Assembly (NCBI GenBank): GCA_022885665.1
Contig: JAGQDJ010000627.1
Coordinates: 124,001-188,000, forward strand
Direction of reading: 5' to 3'
From: Triops longicaudatus
Taxonomy: Eukaryota; Arthropoda; Branchiopoda; Notostraca; Triopsidae
Length of the DNA stretch: 64,000 nucleotides
Every line of letters begins with the position of its first letter. The stretch's first letter is position 1. The translations under genes were made by a program, and so were the position numbers. A model generated the notes under the pieces. It saw only the letters and a list, made by a program, of their open reading frames with translations. It did no database searches and had not been told where the DNA came from. This document shows, in pieces, positions 38,930-52,537 of this stretch.

Positions 38930-41900
38930 TTGAAGCTGTCCGTTTGTCTATTTATTCTCAGCAATGTTCAGTAAAGATTTTCTTATGCGTCGACTTTTCA
39001 AGGCTGAGCTATGCGATCCGATGTGTAGGTAGCAAAAGTACCTAGTAAATATTTCCTTTATTTTGTAGTGTGTACTAAAGCTGTTTATTAAAAAAAATAG
39101 TTGTAATATCACGAATTATTCTTTTGTATTTTCAAGGCAGCTATTTGATCAGGCGTGGATAACATTAGTAAATAGGGAAGGTTGTAGCAACGGGTTGGTA
39201 GTCACTTCTGTCAGCCTTTTCTCTGATCACGGGTGTTGACGAAGGCAATGCGATTGTACGGAGGAGCAAACGAGGAAGTCACTGGAAATTGATAAATTGA
39301 AAAAATGGTGTCGCTTTCTGGTGTTAGGTTGGGTAGATCTCTTATTGTATTCCGTGTCATTACTGCACATCGCGTGCATGTCCTTAGTGCATTAAATAGC
39401 ACAAAAAAAGCTATACTGTATTTCCTACCAGGCATTGCAAGCCTTACAACTTCAATGTGTGCGTATATACGTGTGCGATATCGACTTGTTATGCGATCGA
39501 TGGGGGGGAAATATACACTTCGAGCGGAGTTTGTGTTAGGAAGGCTGTAAATGGAGAGAAAAGAGAAGAGGCCGCGAAGCACACAATTTCTGAAGAGACT
39601 TCGAAAGGTCGCTTTCACCCCCCGTCTTCCCCCTTTTGGCCTGTTTCCCAGCAGCGCTATCCCTTTGTCGTATTTCGATGACGATAATGGATCTGGCTCA
39701 TTTCCGCTGTGTCCACATAAGCCACCCGCTCACCCGCCCTTTTTTTAAAAAAAAAATGTTTGTAACGAACACTCATCATTCTTGTTATTACCAGTTGTGC
39801 CACGTACGAGGTATACATTTGGCCAACGACCCATGTATAAGCTGACCGGGTTCTTACTCCTGTTTTCGCGTAAACGTTGAAAAGCAAACGTTTTCCTTCA
39901 CATTTCTGCATTTTGTTGTCACTGAGGCTGGAAGGCTAGCTAAATGCGAAGTTCGGGGCGCGACAAGCCGCTTGTACAGGCAAGATAGTGTGTTTGTTGA
40001 GTGATGGACATGGGCTATAAATGACATGGGTGTGGCACCAACGTTTCGTGCGGTCGGTTTGTCAAATAATTGGGAGGGATGGTTGGTGCCCCAGACGAAT
40101 GACTTGAGACCACCTGGGTGTAATAAGGCCAAGGAACTGGGTTATTGTTTGGGCTTAAGATTAATGGAATATATGTGGCGTATGTACACCATGTTCCCTG
40201 TATGCACCGTGCCTGCTGTTAGGCATTCTTTATGGATGCTGGAGTTGGCGAATGTAGAGGTAGCTGGTTCTAATTAATTAATAAAATAGAAAATTGCCTT
40301 TCTCGTCTTGAGGAATGGGCCGCTGGAGAGGTAAAGAAAGCTTGGCTGGCCCTTTTTGAAGTAAATGGTTCAGTTGGGTGTTCTCCAAGTGGGAGATTTG
40401 TTGCCGGTATTCAAGAAAGGAGAGGGAAAAGGCTGAGAAAAGGAGATGATGGCGAGAAGAGTTGCAGCAGTAATCAGAGAGTGGCTGTAGGACCTAAAAG
40501 GGCACGACAGTCTTGAGATTTGGATCTGGGGACAGAGATTTGGCGAATTTGAAGCCTTACTGATCCGTGCTTATTGAAAATCCAAGGCAAAAGTGTCGCT
40601 GTAGCCAAGAATGTGTCGATTGTGCTTTTTTCCCCTTTTTTCGAGCCGTTGGCCGCTGTAGAATCCATTTGTCTGAAGCTGAAGTAAGGAAACGTTCCAA
40701 CAAACAAAGCTTATGTACTTCAACAAAAGCAGTACGGTAGCAGTAATACCGGCCGAATTTCTTCACAGTGCAGACATTGATTTGTTAGTATCGTTAGGAA
40801 GCATTGAGCATTTTGTCGGGGTGCTCTTGCTTAGTATCCGTCCCATTAATCAAGTATTGACGTAAGGAAGTAGTAAGTTCCCTTTCTCGTTTTTCATCCT
40901 TACAGACATGTTGCAACAGGCCTCTAATGGGTCCCTCTTAGAAAGGAGTGCGTTGGTAAACGGGGACTGTAATTGTCTAAAGCTAGTTCATGCATAGTGT
41001 TGTGAAAAATTAATCCAAGCACTGGGTTTTTAATGTCCTCGTTGTTATGTCGCTTCACGGAGCATGCAGCTACTTTGCGAAGACATGGAAATCATGTCAA
41101 AGCAATTCAGTACAGTTAATTTTTCACACTTTTTGGCCAACAGCGCTCACTAACACTGTTATAACAATCTAAAGCGGAAAAGTTTTTTTTTTTATATTTC
41201 AGTAATTAGTGCCACGATTCTGGAGAAACCTTGATGGATTGTTCTCGTACACCATCCACTACTTCTGTGTCAGAGATGCTCTTCACTGCATCAAGCCCTC
41301 TTCTTGGCTCTCGGCTTTGTGCGTGTGCGGACGCGCGTGGCATTAAATTGTTTTAAAAGTATTTGCCCAGCGCTAGGAGACGTGAGAAATGTTTCTTAAT
41401 AAAGGTGCAAATATCTTACTTGGAGATAGAAGTATTAAAATGAGACTGGCTTCGTTTTGGGTAAAGCTCGTTGGCAAAAGAGAGACGGATACAACTTGAC
41501 AATCACGAAAGTCACCCAGCTGTGAGGCACTCTGATTCGTGCGTTGGCCCTAGCCTCTTGAGTACGTCAGATTAATATGTCTGCCTTGCACTAATAGCCG
41601 AAATAATCCATGGTTATGACGTCAAGCTGTGGGGTTTTCCAGAGTTTTGATTACATGTAAAAATCCCTTGTTAGACTTTTTTCGTAACTACAATTTTTAA
41701 GTTTTATTGAAATGTGTACAATTAAAAGTTTCTAAAAATGTCAGAATTTGAAGCTCAAGAATGATTTTCACGCCAAATTTATATGTACTTATCAATAATT
41801 GACTTACTTGTCAACTTTTTATAATAATTGCTAGAACAACGTTTTTCTAAATTCGCGTCTATTGTTCACATTGTAAGTCACGTCACGACGGTGAAAATGC

Positions 41901-44279
41901 TGGACGTCGAAAACGGGAAACATTTTTTAAAATTGAGAGACACTTATTAGCAGAACAGCAGGAAGAAATGTGTCTACTCAATAAAAGCGTAAGTTTGCGT
42001 TCGTAAAGGGACATATCACAAGATCTACGTTATTTTTGGCAAGGTGGGGGGAGTGCACGCGACGAGCGTCCCGAGGCCGTTTTCTGCTACAACCACTCAA
42101 TTCTTTATTACACTAAGAATAGCGTTTCCGTTCTGTGTGCATCATCAACCCAGAAAGCGAAGAGGAACTTGAGGGTGGGGCGTGTGCCGGGCATTTCTTT
42201 CTTTCTTCGAGAAAACTATCCTCCTAACGCAGAAAACCTTTCTCTTTGGACAATGTGGGAGCTAAAATATTTGAAATGTGCAGCCAGAGAAAAATTACTG
42301 GCGAAAGACTGACTACCCACGATAAAACGTAATGGCAGATTATGGCATAGCAACCCGATGTATCCACCAATCCTGCGGGGGTAAAAATCAGTAGGAGTAT
42401 TCCAGGACGAAAAGAGCAGCATTAGAAAAGGGTCTATACAGCAAAGCATCCATTGTATGGCTTTTGCATGAGAAGTCTATTATGTGCTTCCTCCAGACTG
42501 TAACTTACTTCATGGGAAAATTATGCGTTGGAAAAGTAATAGGTAAAAAAGAAGGGCTTTGCATTTCTAGCTACGGACTTGGGTACTACCACGACTCTCT
42601 TTCCCTAAGAGTTACTTAACATAAAAACTTCAGGTAACTTCCCTTTGGCCTAAACGATAGCTTCGGTGTTCGACGTTCTGTAACGGCCGTCAGGCGAATT
42701 ACAAGCCTTCCTTTGACATGACACGATTAAAGCTCAGATGCCATTGAATGTCAAGTGTCCTTTCGTTTGCCTTTCTTCTCCTTTAATCCCGACGGACCAC
42801 AGTTTTTAGCCTTAGGGTAGACAGTTACTACGTTTTCCGTCTGCACACGGAAAGCCGCCTAAAATGTCAATAGCTCGTTAGTTTTCTGAATCTACACAAA
42901 GGTTGACATTGGCTTAGCCTAGATTTTCAGGAACTCCGTTAAATAAATATTAAAATTCGAAAATAAATTAGAGAAGTCTTAAGTAGGAAAATAGTTAAAA
43001 ATCAATAGAAAACGAAAGCAGTGAAATTTTGCAAAGTTCAGAACGCAGAAAATTTGAGAAACGTTAACTCCAAAAATCACAGAAAAAATATAAAAAGGTC
43101 GAATTTTGAAGAATGCTTTAAAGAAGTCCGAAGGAAAAAAATATTTATAGATCTCTGCGTACATTCAGCCGTGAGGTTTACCGTGTCAGTTTGCATTAGC
43201 GGCAAAGAAAAGGACCGGTTATGACTGATCAAATGTGTTTCCGTCATACATATTTCTCGTAAATCGCGTGTCTTATCTTTCCAAGCTCAGTGCTCGGTTC
43301 AGCTTAAAGGCTTATTGGCCCTCGTTAGCATTGTGTACGTTTTTCTTCTTTGGTGGGCTGCCCGAGTTTGCCGAAGGGAAAAAAGGGAGATTACAGTAAG
43401 ATGGATGATACCCAGCTCGAGGCTTGGCAGTTGCAAAAAGGTAGCTAAAAGGGCGTCCGACTTGTTGTCTAAACTGTGCTGAACGTCGAAAAATCTTCCC
43501 TGGGTCCCAGAAGATATGTGGGCGTGTTCGAAAGCGCCATGTTTTCAACTTGTAAATGCTCCGCTTTAGGGTACCTTATTTTTCTGTAAATGATGAAAAG
43601 CGACGGTGTGACACCCTGGTGTCCGTTCTAGCCATGCTGGAGCTAGAGACTAGCTAAAAGGCTTTTTTTATTCCACCCGGTCAGCAACCGCAGTTAACCT
43701 GTAGCTAAGGAACAATGAGGCGTGACACGGGGCAGTTTACTCCATCGATCTATAACCCTGTCATTTGCGAAATTAAAAGATTATTTATAATCTTCGCGGT
43801 ACTAGAGAAAAAAATCGTGTTAGTGGGATAGCATAATAACGTCTTTCCATCGTCTGACCGTTTTTCTTGGCACAAACTTTGACATTAAAGGAGCATATTA
43901 GTATTCGGCGTGGTACTGTTTCTTCTGCCCGTTGCGAAACAGAACTTGCAATTGGCAAGTTTTTTTGTCGGCTTTTGTCTTTGTTTTTGCGCCGTCGATT
44001 GTTGAGGAGTAAATCGTCTTGTAGCTATTTTCGTTAATGATTCGGTAGAACTGTTGCACTAATAGCATAGCAAACTCTTGCTATTGTAGTACACAAAACT
44101 CGATATCGAGAACGACAAATACAGTAGTTATTAGAATTAGTGCCTGTGGGTAGAGAACATTAATCTTGTTGTATTTGTATCGGATCTTACAACATTTTAA
44201 CCACCGGGCATTATTTCTTCGATTTGTGTTGAACAAGCACATTTCTCACTAAAAATCGTATTTCTTTAAATCGGTAAAT

Positions 44280-44364
44280 AAATCGATATATCGGCACTAG
44301 TAAATAATATATCGGTATACACAAATCAATATATCGGTACTAGTAAATATAGTTCAATCGATAT
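44280..44364. repeat. Short tandem repeat with TCGATATATCGG units
   Basis: A unit of about 43 bp beginning AAATCGATATATCGGCACTA is followed by a second partial copy beginning AAATCAATATATCGGTACTA, each continuing GTAAATA. Further ATCGATAT and ATCGGTAAATA motifs flank it. Confidence 0.6.
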
Positions 44365-47300
44365 GGATTTTTCAGCAATATCCGCTCCATACTGAAATAG
44401 TATTGGAATTTTCTTTGAAATAACGTCGACCCGATCGAGTCTGACGCGGTCCAATGGATGTGCCAGAACCCTAGTGAAGCACAACGCATAACTCAAAGCA
44501 TATTGTCGAAGAATTTCTGGGGTGTCTGCCTTTTCTGTGTCGGTACTTTTCTTTTCTTGGTGTTGAACATTACCTAGAAATGAATTACTGTAAAGAAGAA
44601 AGCGTTCTTGCGTGAATTACATGTCGGTGTCAATGCTTAGTCCAATGGCACTCTTAACTTCAAATTGAGTCAGGGTGTCTTTATGAAAGTAAAAGCCAAC
44701 TCGCGTCCATCTTGTCGGTCTGCGTGACGGCGAAGCATGGCAGGAAGAACGAGGAAGACAGGTTATAAAAAGTCAGTAGCAGCACTCGATCCAATCCCCC
44801 CTTCCCCCTTTTCTCTCTAAATAACCACCCCCTCGTGTAACTCCCCAGTGTTTCACCCTGTGTCGTCCTAATGGTGCTGTTTCTTCTGTTTTTACCGCCA
44901 GCACACGACACCAACGCCCGTTGCCAGTTGATAAACGATGCAATTCGAGGGGGAGACAGAAGGAAAAGGCGACCTATACACTGTGCGTGTATGAGAGAGG
45001 AGTCGGGAGACAGAAGGGGAGAGATGAGAGTTTTCACATTTTTATATGGCTGTTTGCCTTTCGACTTTGCCATACACGTACCAAAACCGTACATTGTGCA
45101 TCCCCGTCTCGAGTGTTTTCATATGCGAGGCTGAAAGGTTTCTAACAAACGCGTGCTGTGCCAATGTCGTCATTTTTGATATCTCCTGCGCCTACACTTA
45201 AAAAATTATGAGTAACACTCGGGAGTACGCTTGACACTTACAACGAGATGTCTGTGACATCTATTGCTGTCGACTTCTTTTCTACCGCCGTCGATTCTCA
45301 AGTCCAGTGTTTTAGAAATTCATGTAAAAATTGGGGGCCGATACGAGTTGTCGTTTTCCGCTTGTACGATGAGAATTTTTAGGATATTGCGGTGTGGATG
45401 AAATATAGAAAAAGTCGGTTTGTAACCAAAGCGGGACTGAATGTCGCTTTTGCCCTTGGCTTCACACCTTACCAACAATACCTTGACGTGGACAGACAGT
45501 AGTAACGCGGTGTCGGCACAGTTTTTCTGCTGCCGACAGCAGCAGCGTCGAACACTATACAGCGTGGAACTCGATAGAGAAAGGGAAAAACGCTGCGTGC
45601 AGAACAGGGTTGACCGTATACGTTGCGGATGGCAGCCAGTCACGCTAGGCTTATCGATTGTAAGATGTATTGTGTCTTTGAGCTCTTCGCATATTTTTTT
45701 ATAAATATACTAGCCAACCATACCAAGTGGCTTTCCCCAAGTAGCTTGGAAGCTTGCGAAATAGGAAGAGTTAGTACAAAGACCCCTCCACTTTTTTTTT
45801 TTTCAAGAAATAGCAAACTGGTAGGGGAAAAAATGAGGCAGAAAAACTCGGGAAGGGATCGTGCTCAGCATTGAGCGTGCATAACCACGACTGTAAATTT
45901 GCTTTAATCATATCAGAGTTGTTTCTTATTTTTGCTCCGGAAGAACATGTACCAAGGGATGAGTACGTAAACAATTCTTGTCACGTGCTCTTTGCCTTTT
46001 CTGTCCCACCATTCACAATACTCGTTTTAAACGACTGCTGGATACGTGGAGCACGAATTTTTTATGACTGTCTAGCATCGGGCTCGTATTGTTGTTTTCT
46101 ATTCACCCCGAGAGGTGTTTCCAACCTGTAGTGAGGAAAAACAATGATTCGATTTTACGACCACTTCGAAAACATTGTTTGACATGAGGGTTCTAGTTTG
46201 ATTAACATTCATGGTCATAAAGATCGAGGTACTGTTCAAGAAACCTTGACAACGCTTGTACTTTTAATTTTAGTTGAATTTTGTTTACTTTTGTGTGATT
46301 TTATTTATTCGATTTTCTTAACTTTGTGGAACTGTATTTATGTGAATTCTTCGTTTCCCTTGATTTTCCTTACTTCATTTTTAGTTTCTTCGTGGTTGTC
46401 ATGTAGGACCTGGGACATATTTAAGCGGAAATAAATGCCACTCGATCATTGCTACAAAATTCAGGACTACTTTATGTCGAGTATAAAATACCGGTTACTT
46501 CTCTAAATAAAAAAAAATACGCTAGCAATGAAAGGAAATCGGCCGTGACGCTGTTGGCAGTCGTAAATTTTGCATTTAGTCTGGACTTCCGTGGTACGTT
46601 ATGTCGTTATACTTTACGCCGTGGGTATTTTTATTAAAAATAGGGTGGAATAAGCTAAAAGTAGGTCTAAAACTTAGTTTCCCTCTAAGGTGCGCGAAAA
46701 ATACGTTTTCATTGTTTCCTTTCGTGCACCGCGTGATCAGGAGGTCTCATTTGTGAACCGTAAACACACATTGAGCATCACGCATGGCTTGAATTACGAA
46801 TGAAAATGAGGAAGCACATTTGTTATCAAGTTTGGGTTCCACGGACTAATCGTTGGCAATAACGTAGGGCACAATTTGGTGACTACCGCCCACCACGCTT
46901 TGGGCGGTTGGCACCTAAATGCACAGTATGATCTGTTTATCGTGCTTGGTTATGGACCCTCATGTTAAATTTGCAACGCAGTGGACACAGCGCTTGCTGG
47001 TGCCATAATTTTCCACGCCTTTATTGTCTCGTACTCGGCAATGTGTTCGTGTACTTGGCGAAACTCGAAACGACGGCTCAAGGTGTGGCAGTACTGCATA
47101 ACATATTACTATGTATGACATGTATACGCTGGCTAGTACAGTGCCAGATGCTAGACAAAAGATTATGCCTGTTGTGTAGCTCCTTTCGATCTTTTTCAAT
47201 CTTAGTATTCCTGCGGTAATACGTCAGCATACCGTAGAAATAATCTCTAAAAAATTTTTCTCTTTGACGCCGCTCTATGGCCGAAATTCCCCATAAAAGG

Positions 47301-49679
47301 CATGGCATGGCTGCCTAGACAGGTTTACTTGGGTATTCTTGAAATGGAAAGGGGAGGAGGGCTAGTAAAGCTTTCGCTGTATTTCCCTCGGGAACTTCAA
47401 CACCCCGGACTTACGTGTAGGTGGAAACATTGTTGCCGCACCATTTCACTTAGCGTCTTGCCGTGTCGTTGGTACGAGGCAGTATTCAATAATTGGGGAG
47501 CTTCGGATAGTTGTTCACCGAAAACGCCGAGTACCAACTAGTGCGGAGTCAGTGGTATTCGGCGTGACGGGAAAATACACTGACAAAGTTCCGCGCTGTC
47601 ACGAAGCAAGCAATTAGGTATGGGAAAGACATTGCTTGTATTAGTGACAATTTCAGTGTGCTAGAGTAGAACGAAAGGGGGGAAGAAGACAAAGGCTGGC
47701 GAGCAACAGCGAAAAAGGAAAGGCTGTTGCGGAGATGACACTGAATTGGTGAGTTTTTCCCCCCGAGATGGCGACAATCTCGATCGTAGTGAGAGCAGTG
47801 CATTAGAAACCAGATAATAACGATAGAGATGTCATCGTCGTATCCGTTTCGGCCCATTTTTGTGCTGTTTTGGACTTTATGGGCCGAATCCGGACTTCTT
47901 TAGTAATAGCAGTTTTTACGTTCGATCGAGCTGTCTTAGATGTCGAGGTTCACAGAGAAGACCGCGGGAAGAGATGTTATAAAAAAAGGAGCTGGCTCAT
48001 TCACGGCTGAGCATTATGTTGCTAGTATGGTCGAAAACGGATAGCTGCCGAAGCGCTTAATTGCTACAAAAGCTCGATGCACTGGTTTAATCTGCCATTG
48101 TCTTACTGAAGTTCTAGCGATAAATAAAGCAACAAGGAAAAATAACACAAAAAATGGGGGAAAAAACATAATCAAATAAATGCTAACAACTAGACCGAAA
48201 ATAAAGTAAAAATTTTATAACAGAAGAAAAATACACATCGAAAAAATGATAATGGAGAATGATTAAAAATATAAGGAATATTTAATTGGAACGAACGGCG
48301 TAAGAGTAATTTGTATTGCTTTGGGAAATCACATTGAAGGTTTTGACAGCTGAGCTGAACATTCCCACACCTCTAAGTTAGGTAAACTTTGGAAGCTATT
48401 TATGGCCAAGCGAATTCATGCTTGAAGTAGACGAAAGTAGATTTCGGATCATTGGTGTTCGCGTGTAAGTCTCTCCAGCATGGATAGTGACGCCTGTGTG
48501 TTATTTGGCCGGGAGTTTTACTGCAACTTATGCGAGATATCCTGGGTCGAGATGTTGACTTTCTTAGGAGGCTTGTCAGTGGTATTCGTTGTAGAGCTGT
48601 GTGCCAAGAATTTACAACTAGTCCCCCAAGACAGCAATCTGGTTCTCAGATACAAAGTAGCAAGTTGCAAGTATCGGCTGGCCAGCTCGGCAATGAATGG
48701 TGAAACCGAGCATGGGTCATAAAGTCTTGTTATGTTGGCTCTCGCTGCCCGTTGAATATAAATGAAGCTATGGGTAAAAGTATGAATCAGGATTCAGACG
48801 CTTGCACCGTGCTTTTCAGCTCTTAGATCTTCTGTGTCGCACTGGGTCGCGTGTGCTGTCACTGCGCGCTTTTTGACCCGCGCCACAGTTAGGACGACCT
48901 CGGAGTGTACAAATAATGGCCTGTCATAAAGAAAATGTCAAGAAAACAAACTTTGTAAGTCGACGATGTAAACCCACGTTTGGTACTGCATCCGTCGTTA
49001 GAAAACCAGTAAATTGAATAAAATCGCTTTATTTATTTGTTTAAAAATTTTGAGACGAATCACGTCGATTGTCCGACGTGAAAGAAACACATTTTGTAAC
49101 CAACTCATTGGGAACAGATAAAACTGTTAAATCCGAAGTTTGTTTTTTCATACGCTTTTCCTAGTCATTTACATACGGGAGTATTCACTTTGTAAACTCA
49201 TGTTGTCATTTCTTTAAGAAACGAAAAATTATGACATTTATTTCTTCGAACCGATCGTTTTGATACTAAATAGAAGTTTTGGAAGATATTGAAAGGATTA
49301 TAGTAATATTTCAGGAAATTTATTTAGAAGTACACAGAAATTGTTAGCGATGAATGTGGCTTGAGCAGGGTTCTGAAGTTTGTGGAAACTTTAAGGGGAT
49401 TTTCGTGGTATTGATTTCGTTTCGGGTCGTAAAGTTGTAGGCAGTAAAGGATTACGTTCGAGATTTTTTCAAGTCCGATGTGGAAGTTACGTGGTAAAAT
49501 CGATTTTCAGACAAAGGTGTCGTATAGCACCCGTCAACTGCATTTCGAATTACAGCACTGATACTGCAATTGACGTGTTTGTGGAATAGGGTACGTGAGA
49601 CGGGGTGTTGGGATTGGATGCGAAGAATAATAGTACGCTAGTATTTAACCATTTTTTCTTTGTTTCTCTTTTTCTCCAG

Positions 49680-49767
49680 AACACTTTCACATTTTCGTGG
49701 GAGACCTTAGTCCAGAAATCGAAACGCACACGCTACGGGAAGCTTTCGCCGCTTTTGGAGATATTTC
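49680..49767 (+). CDS. Rox8: Exon B: start of RRM2 of the TIA-1/TIAR/Rox8-family protein
   Basis: This 88-nt exon starts with two bases that complete the codon from exon A (A plus AA gives Lys) and then reads HFHIFVGDLSPEIETHTLRE, followed by a short helix ending in FGDIS. IFVGDL is the RNP2 motif on the first strand of RRM2; the LRE helix and the FGDIS turn match the first helix of the same domain in TIA-1, TIAR and Rox8. The 3' splice site is an excellent pyrimidine tract (tgtttctctttttctccag) and the 5' splice site is gtaagt after position 49767, leaving phase 2. The rest of RRM2, including RNP1, must be in a downstream exon that I could not find before the end of the window. Confidence 0.95.
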
Positions 49768-51761
49768 GTAAGTAAATCTGTCTTGCTTCCCGTATTTACT
49801 GGTTCGGGGTCGGTGTCAATGGCCTTCCTTGATGTATGTTTTGTATTGTGCCCACCCGACAACTCGCTGGCTGCTAAACGGGTGCGTTCAAAGATACCTT
49901 TGAAGTTACGACAAGCCACGTTTTTTTCGATAGTCATTCTGCCAGAAAGCACGTAACAAATGACAGCACAGGAAAGGGACGCTTAGTCTGTTTGATAACG
50001 TTTTGTTTCCACGTGTAGTACAGTGACAACAACGGTCTACAACTTTTTATTTTTAGGTTGCACAACCTTGAAGCGAAGGAATTAAATCTCGAGTGCTGTT
50101 GCTTTAATTTCGGGGTGTTAGTCTTGATACGTTTTTTTTTTTACCGTAGTCCATTTTTGCTTTTTGTTGGATTTTAGTGCTCTTGTACTGATCTTTAGGA
50201 TGAAAACCGTCGTACCAAGCACACTCGTGAAAGTAATTTAGTATGTATTAAGCCGTTGCCACCCAAAAACCCGCGGTTTCCATGACGCAGAGTCGTTGAA
50301 CTATTCCAGAAAGAATGCCTCATTTTCCAAAAAAAAAAGTGATTGACTTGTGTCGCTGAGTGCAAAAAGATAGTAAGCATGGTGGGTTCGTTAGGAAGAA
50401 GCGGGAGCTTCCTCAAGTCATAAGGCTATAACGTGCTACTTAGCTATTCCGTTTGTTCATGAAATTTCTTCAGCTTTAAATATCTCCGCTCTTGAAGTCG
50501 TATACTAGTCACGATATGCAGGGTCGTCAAGCTTTATGCATATCGTTAAGAATTCCGTTTCAGTAGCGTGGTTATGTTCTGTGTTGAATTGGAAAAGAGT
50601 TATAGTCGGCCACCAGGCATAATTCCTGTCTTTGGCTTTTCTTAAAGGACGCCGTAATATTGAATTGGTTTCCAGCGATAAAGTAGGCTTATAATAAGCG
50701 TCTTAAGAATTCGCGCCATGGGGTTTAGCGAGAGGGAGAAAAATATCGATTGTTGCAAGTCCAGCCATGCCGTTCTGGGGGTATTACTGCTGTTGCTATC
50801 GTGGGGTTCTTGGGTTCATTCCGAAAATAAAAAGACTTTTCTTATGAGTGGCACTTTATTCTTATAAAAACCGGTCATATTTATAATGGCCTCGAAATGA
50901 CAGGTTTATCATTTTTATTGGATGAATTTCCACACTTTTTAAACGGTTTAATAGTATTTTTGGGGCACTAACGCGATAGTTTGAGATGTTTGCATGTCTG
51001 CCTCCATTAATATCCCTTAGACGGGTACTCCTTACTGCTGAATAATGATCTCGTCAACTTCTCAGAACTTTCGGGGCTAAAAGACGGGCACAGTTTCACT
51101 TGCCGCGTAAAAATCTTTCTTTCCCCGTTATAGGAAGTCCCTACGTTGCTTTAAAATATCTTGTGACGTATAGACCCTTAAAAAATCGAAGAAAAAAATC
51201 ACTTGCGTAAACTTCGAAGCTTGGAAAGTAAACAGCAATCGTGAAAGAGATATGGGAAATGGTGGAAGGGACGAATGAAACAAGCCGAGTTGAAGAGAGA
51301 CCGTGACTTCATTCAAGGGTGTCAGGTAAATCGTTCGTGAAATCAGGTGTTCCTTGGTTGTGACAGGGGCTTACTTGAACTTATGGCTGCTTGCTTCCAG
51401 CAATAGGACCGATTCAACCCATCCTTTCGTGGTGTTTGCTTCACTGAGTCCTAACCCTCCGTTCTGGCGACAACCCCCCAAACTCCGCTGACTATGTGGG
51501 ATGCCTACAGAGGCAGGGACGATAGCAAAGGTCTCGAAAGCCACCATTAGTGCCAAGTACTATACATCTTCCCCATTAGACAACACCCAAATAGGAGAGG
51601 GCGAGATGTGAGAAGGAACGCTTGCTTAAATGGCGTCAAAGTTGCATCATTTACACAAGCCCGTATTTCTGTCCAAAGGTCTAACCCTTTTTCCAGTCTT
51701 TGCGAAACTCTGAGATGTGAAATCTTTATTTTATTTTATTTTTTATGACTTGGGAAATCTT

Positions 51762-51918
51762 TACAGAAAACGGTAAATAATGACGCAAGCAAAACTTCGC
51801 AGAAATTTTGTAAGTAAAGTCCATGAGAAGTATAGAAAAGGCGTCTGGCATAGCGAACTTCGGCTGTATCGAACTTTTTTCTGTTCACTAGGATTCGTTA
51901 TAACGAGATTCTATTGTA
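51762..51918. mobile_element. Pogo-like MITE, about 157 bp
   Basis: The right end is clear: on the minus strand it reads TACAATAGAATCTCGTTATA then ACGAATCC. The left end TACAGAAAACGGTAAATAAT is more eroded. Internal GGCATAGCGAACTTCGGCTG is characteristic of the short copies. Confidence 0.55.
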
Positions 51919-52507
51919 TTTATATATTGGTCTATTTTTATTTATTTTATTTTGCTCGATGACATTTAATGTTTTATTGAATTATTTTTTTGCATACTTA
52001 TTTTTTTGTATTGAGTCGTCGTCGTAACCATCTAGCTATGCGCTAGTCAAGGCAGGAGTTTGTCAATATTTTGTAGAGCACAGAACAGAACCCCTGGTCG
52101 CGTTCATCTGAAGTAAAAACAGAGCAAACAGCGAGCGACTTTGGTACACAGCAAGAGTTCTGTAACGTGAGCTAGCGGGAGAAAAGCCTGAGTCCTCGGT
52201 GAAGAAGGGAAGTCTAAACCGCGGGTGTAAAAATACGTTTTTCAGTGCGTTTTGGCCGGTCGTTATTGTTCCAAGGGTTAAGTAGATCAAACATCAAAGC
52301 CTGGGTTGAGCTAACGAGGGAGATTAGGTTAACGCCGAAAGAATTCTATTCTCGTCGTGTGAAAATAGTGTGGAAGAGTGCAAACTTGGCTTGAATATAA
52401 CCTCCGTGAGCAGAATATTACGGCGCGACCGAAGATTTTTGAGTAGACAAACTCAGCACGTAGCAAAATAACGGAAAAACTCGCTCAAGGCGAGAAAAGT
52501 GAAGGAA

Positions 52508-52537
52508 TGTTGGCCATAGCTATGACTATGGCCGACA
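52508..52537. other. Hairpin with 12-bp arms
   Basis: TGTTGGCCATAG, a 6-nt loop, then CTATGGCCGACA. One mismatch (a G-T pair in RNA) interrupts otherwise complementary arms. No flanking feature explains it. Confidence 0.5.

Noticed and set aside
39211..40132. Chain of three overlapping minus-strand frames in different phases
   Set aside because: Would need two frameshifts, the + strand is similarly open, and no family is recognised.
44681..45094. 137-codon minus-strand frame overlapping two + strand frames
   Set aside because: Mutually overlapping frames of similar length on both strands indicate chance openness.
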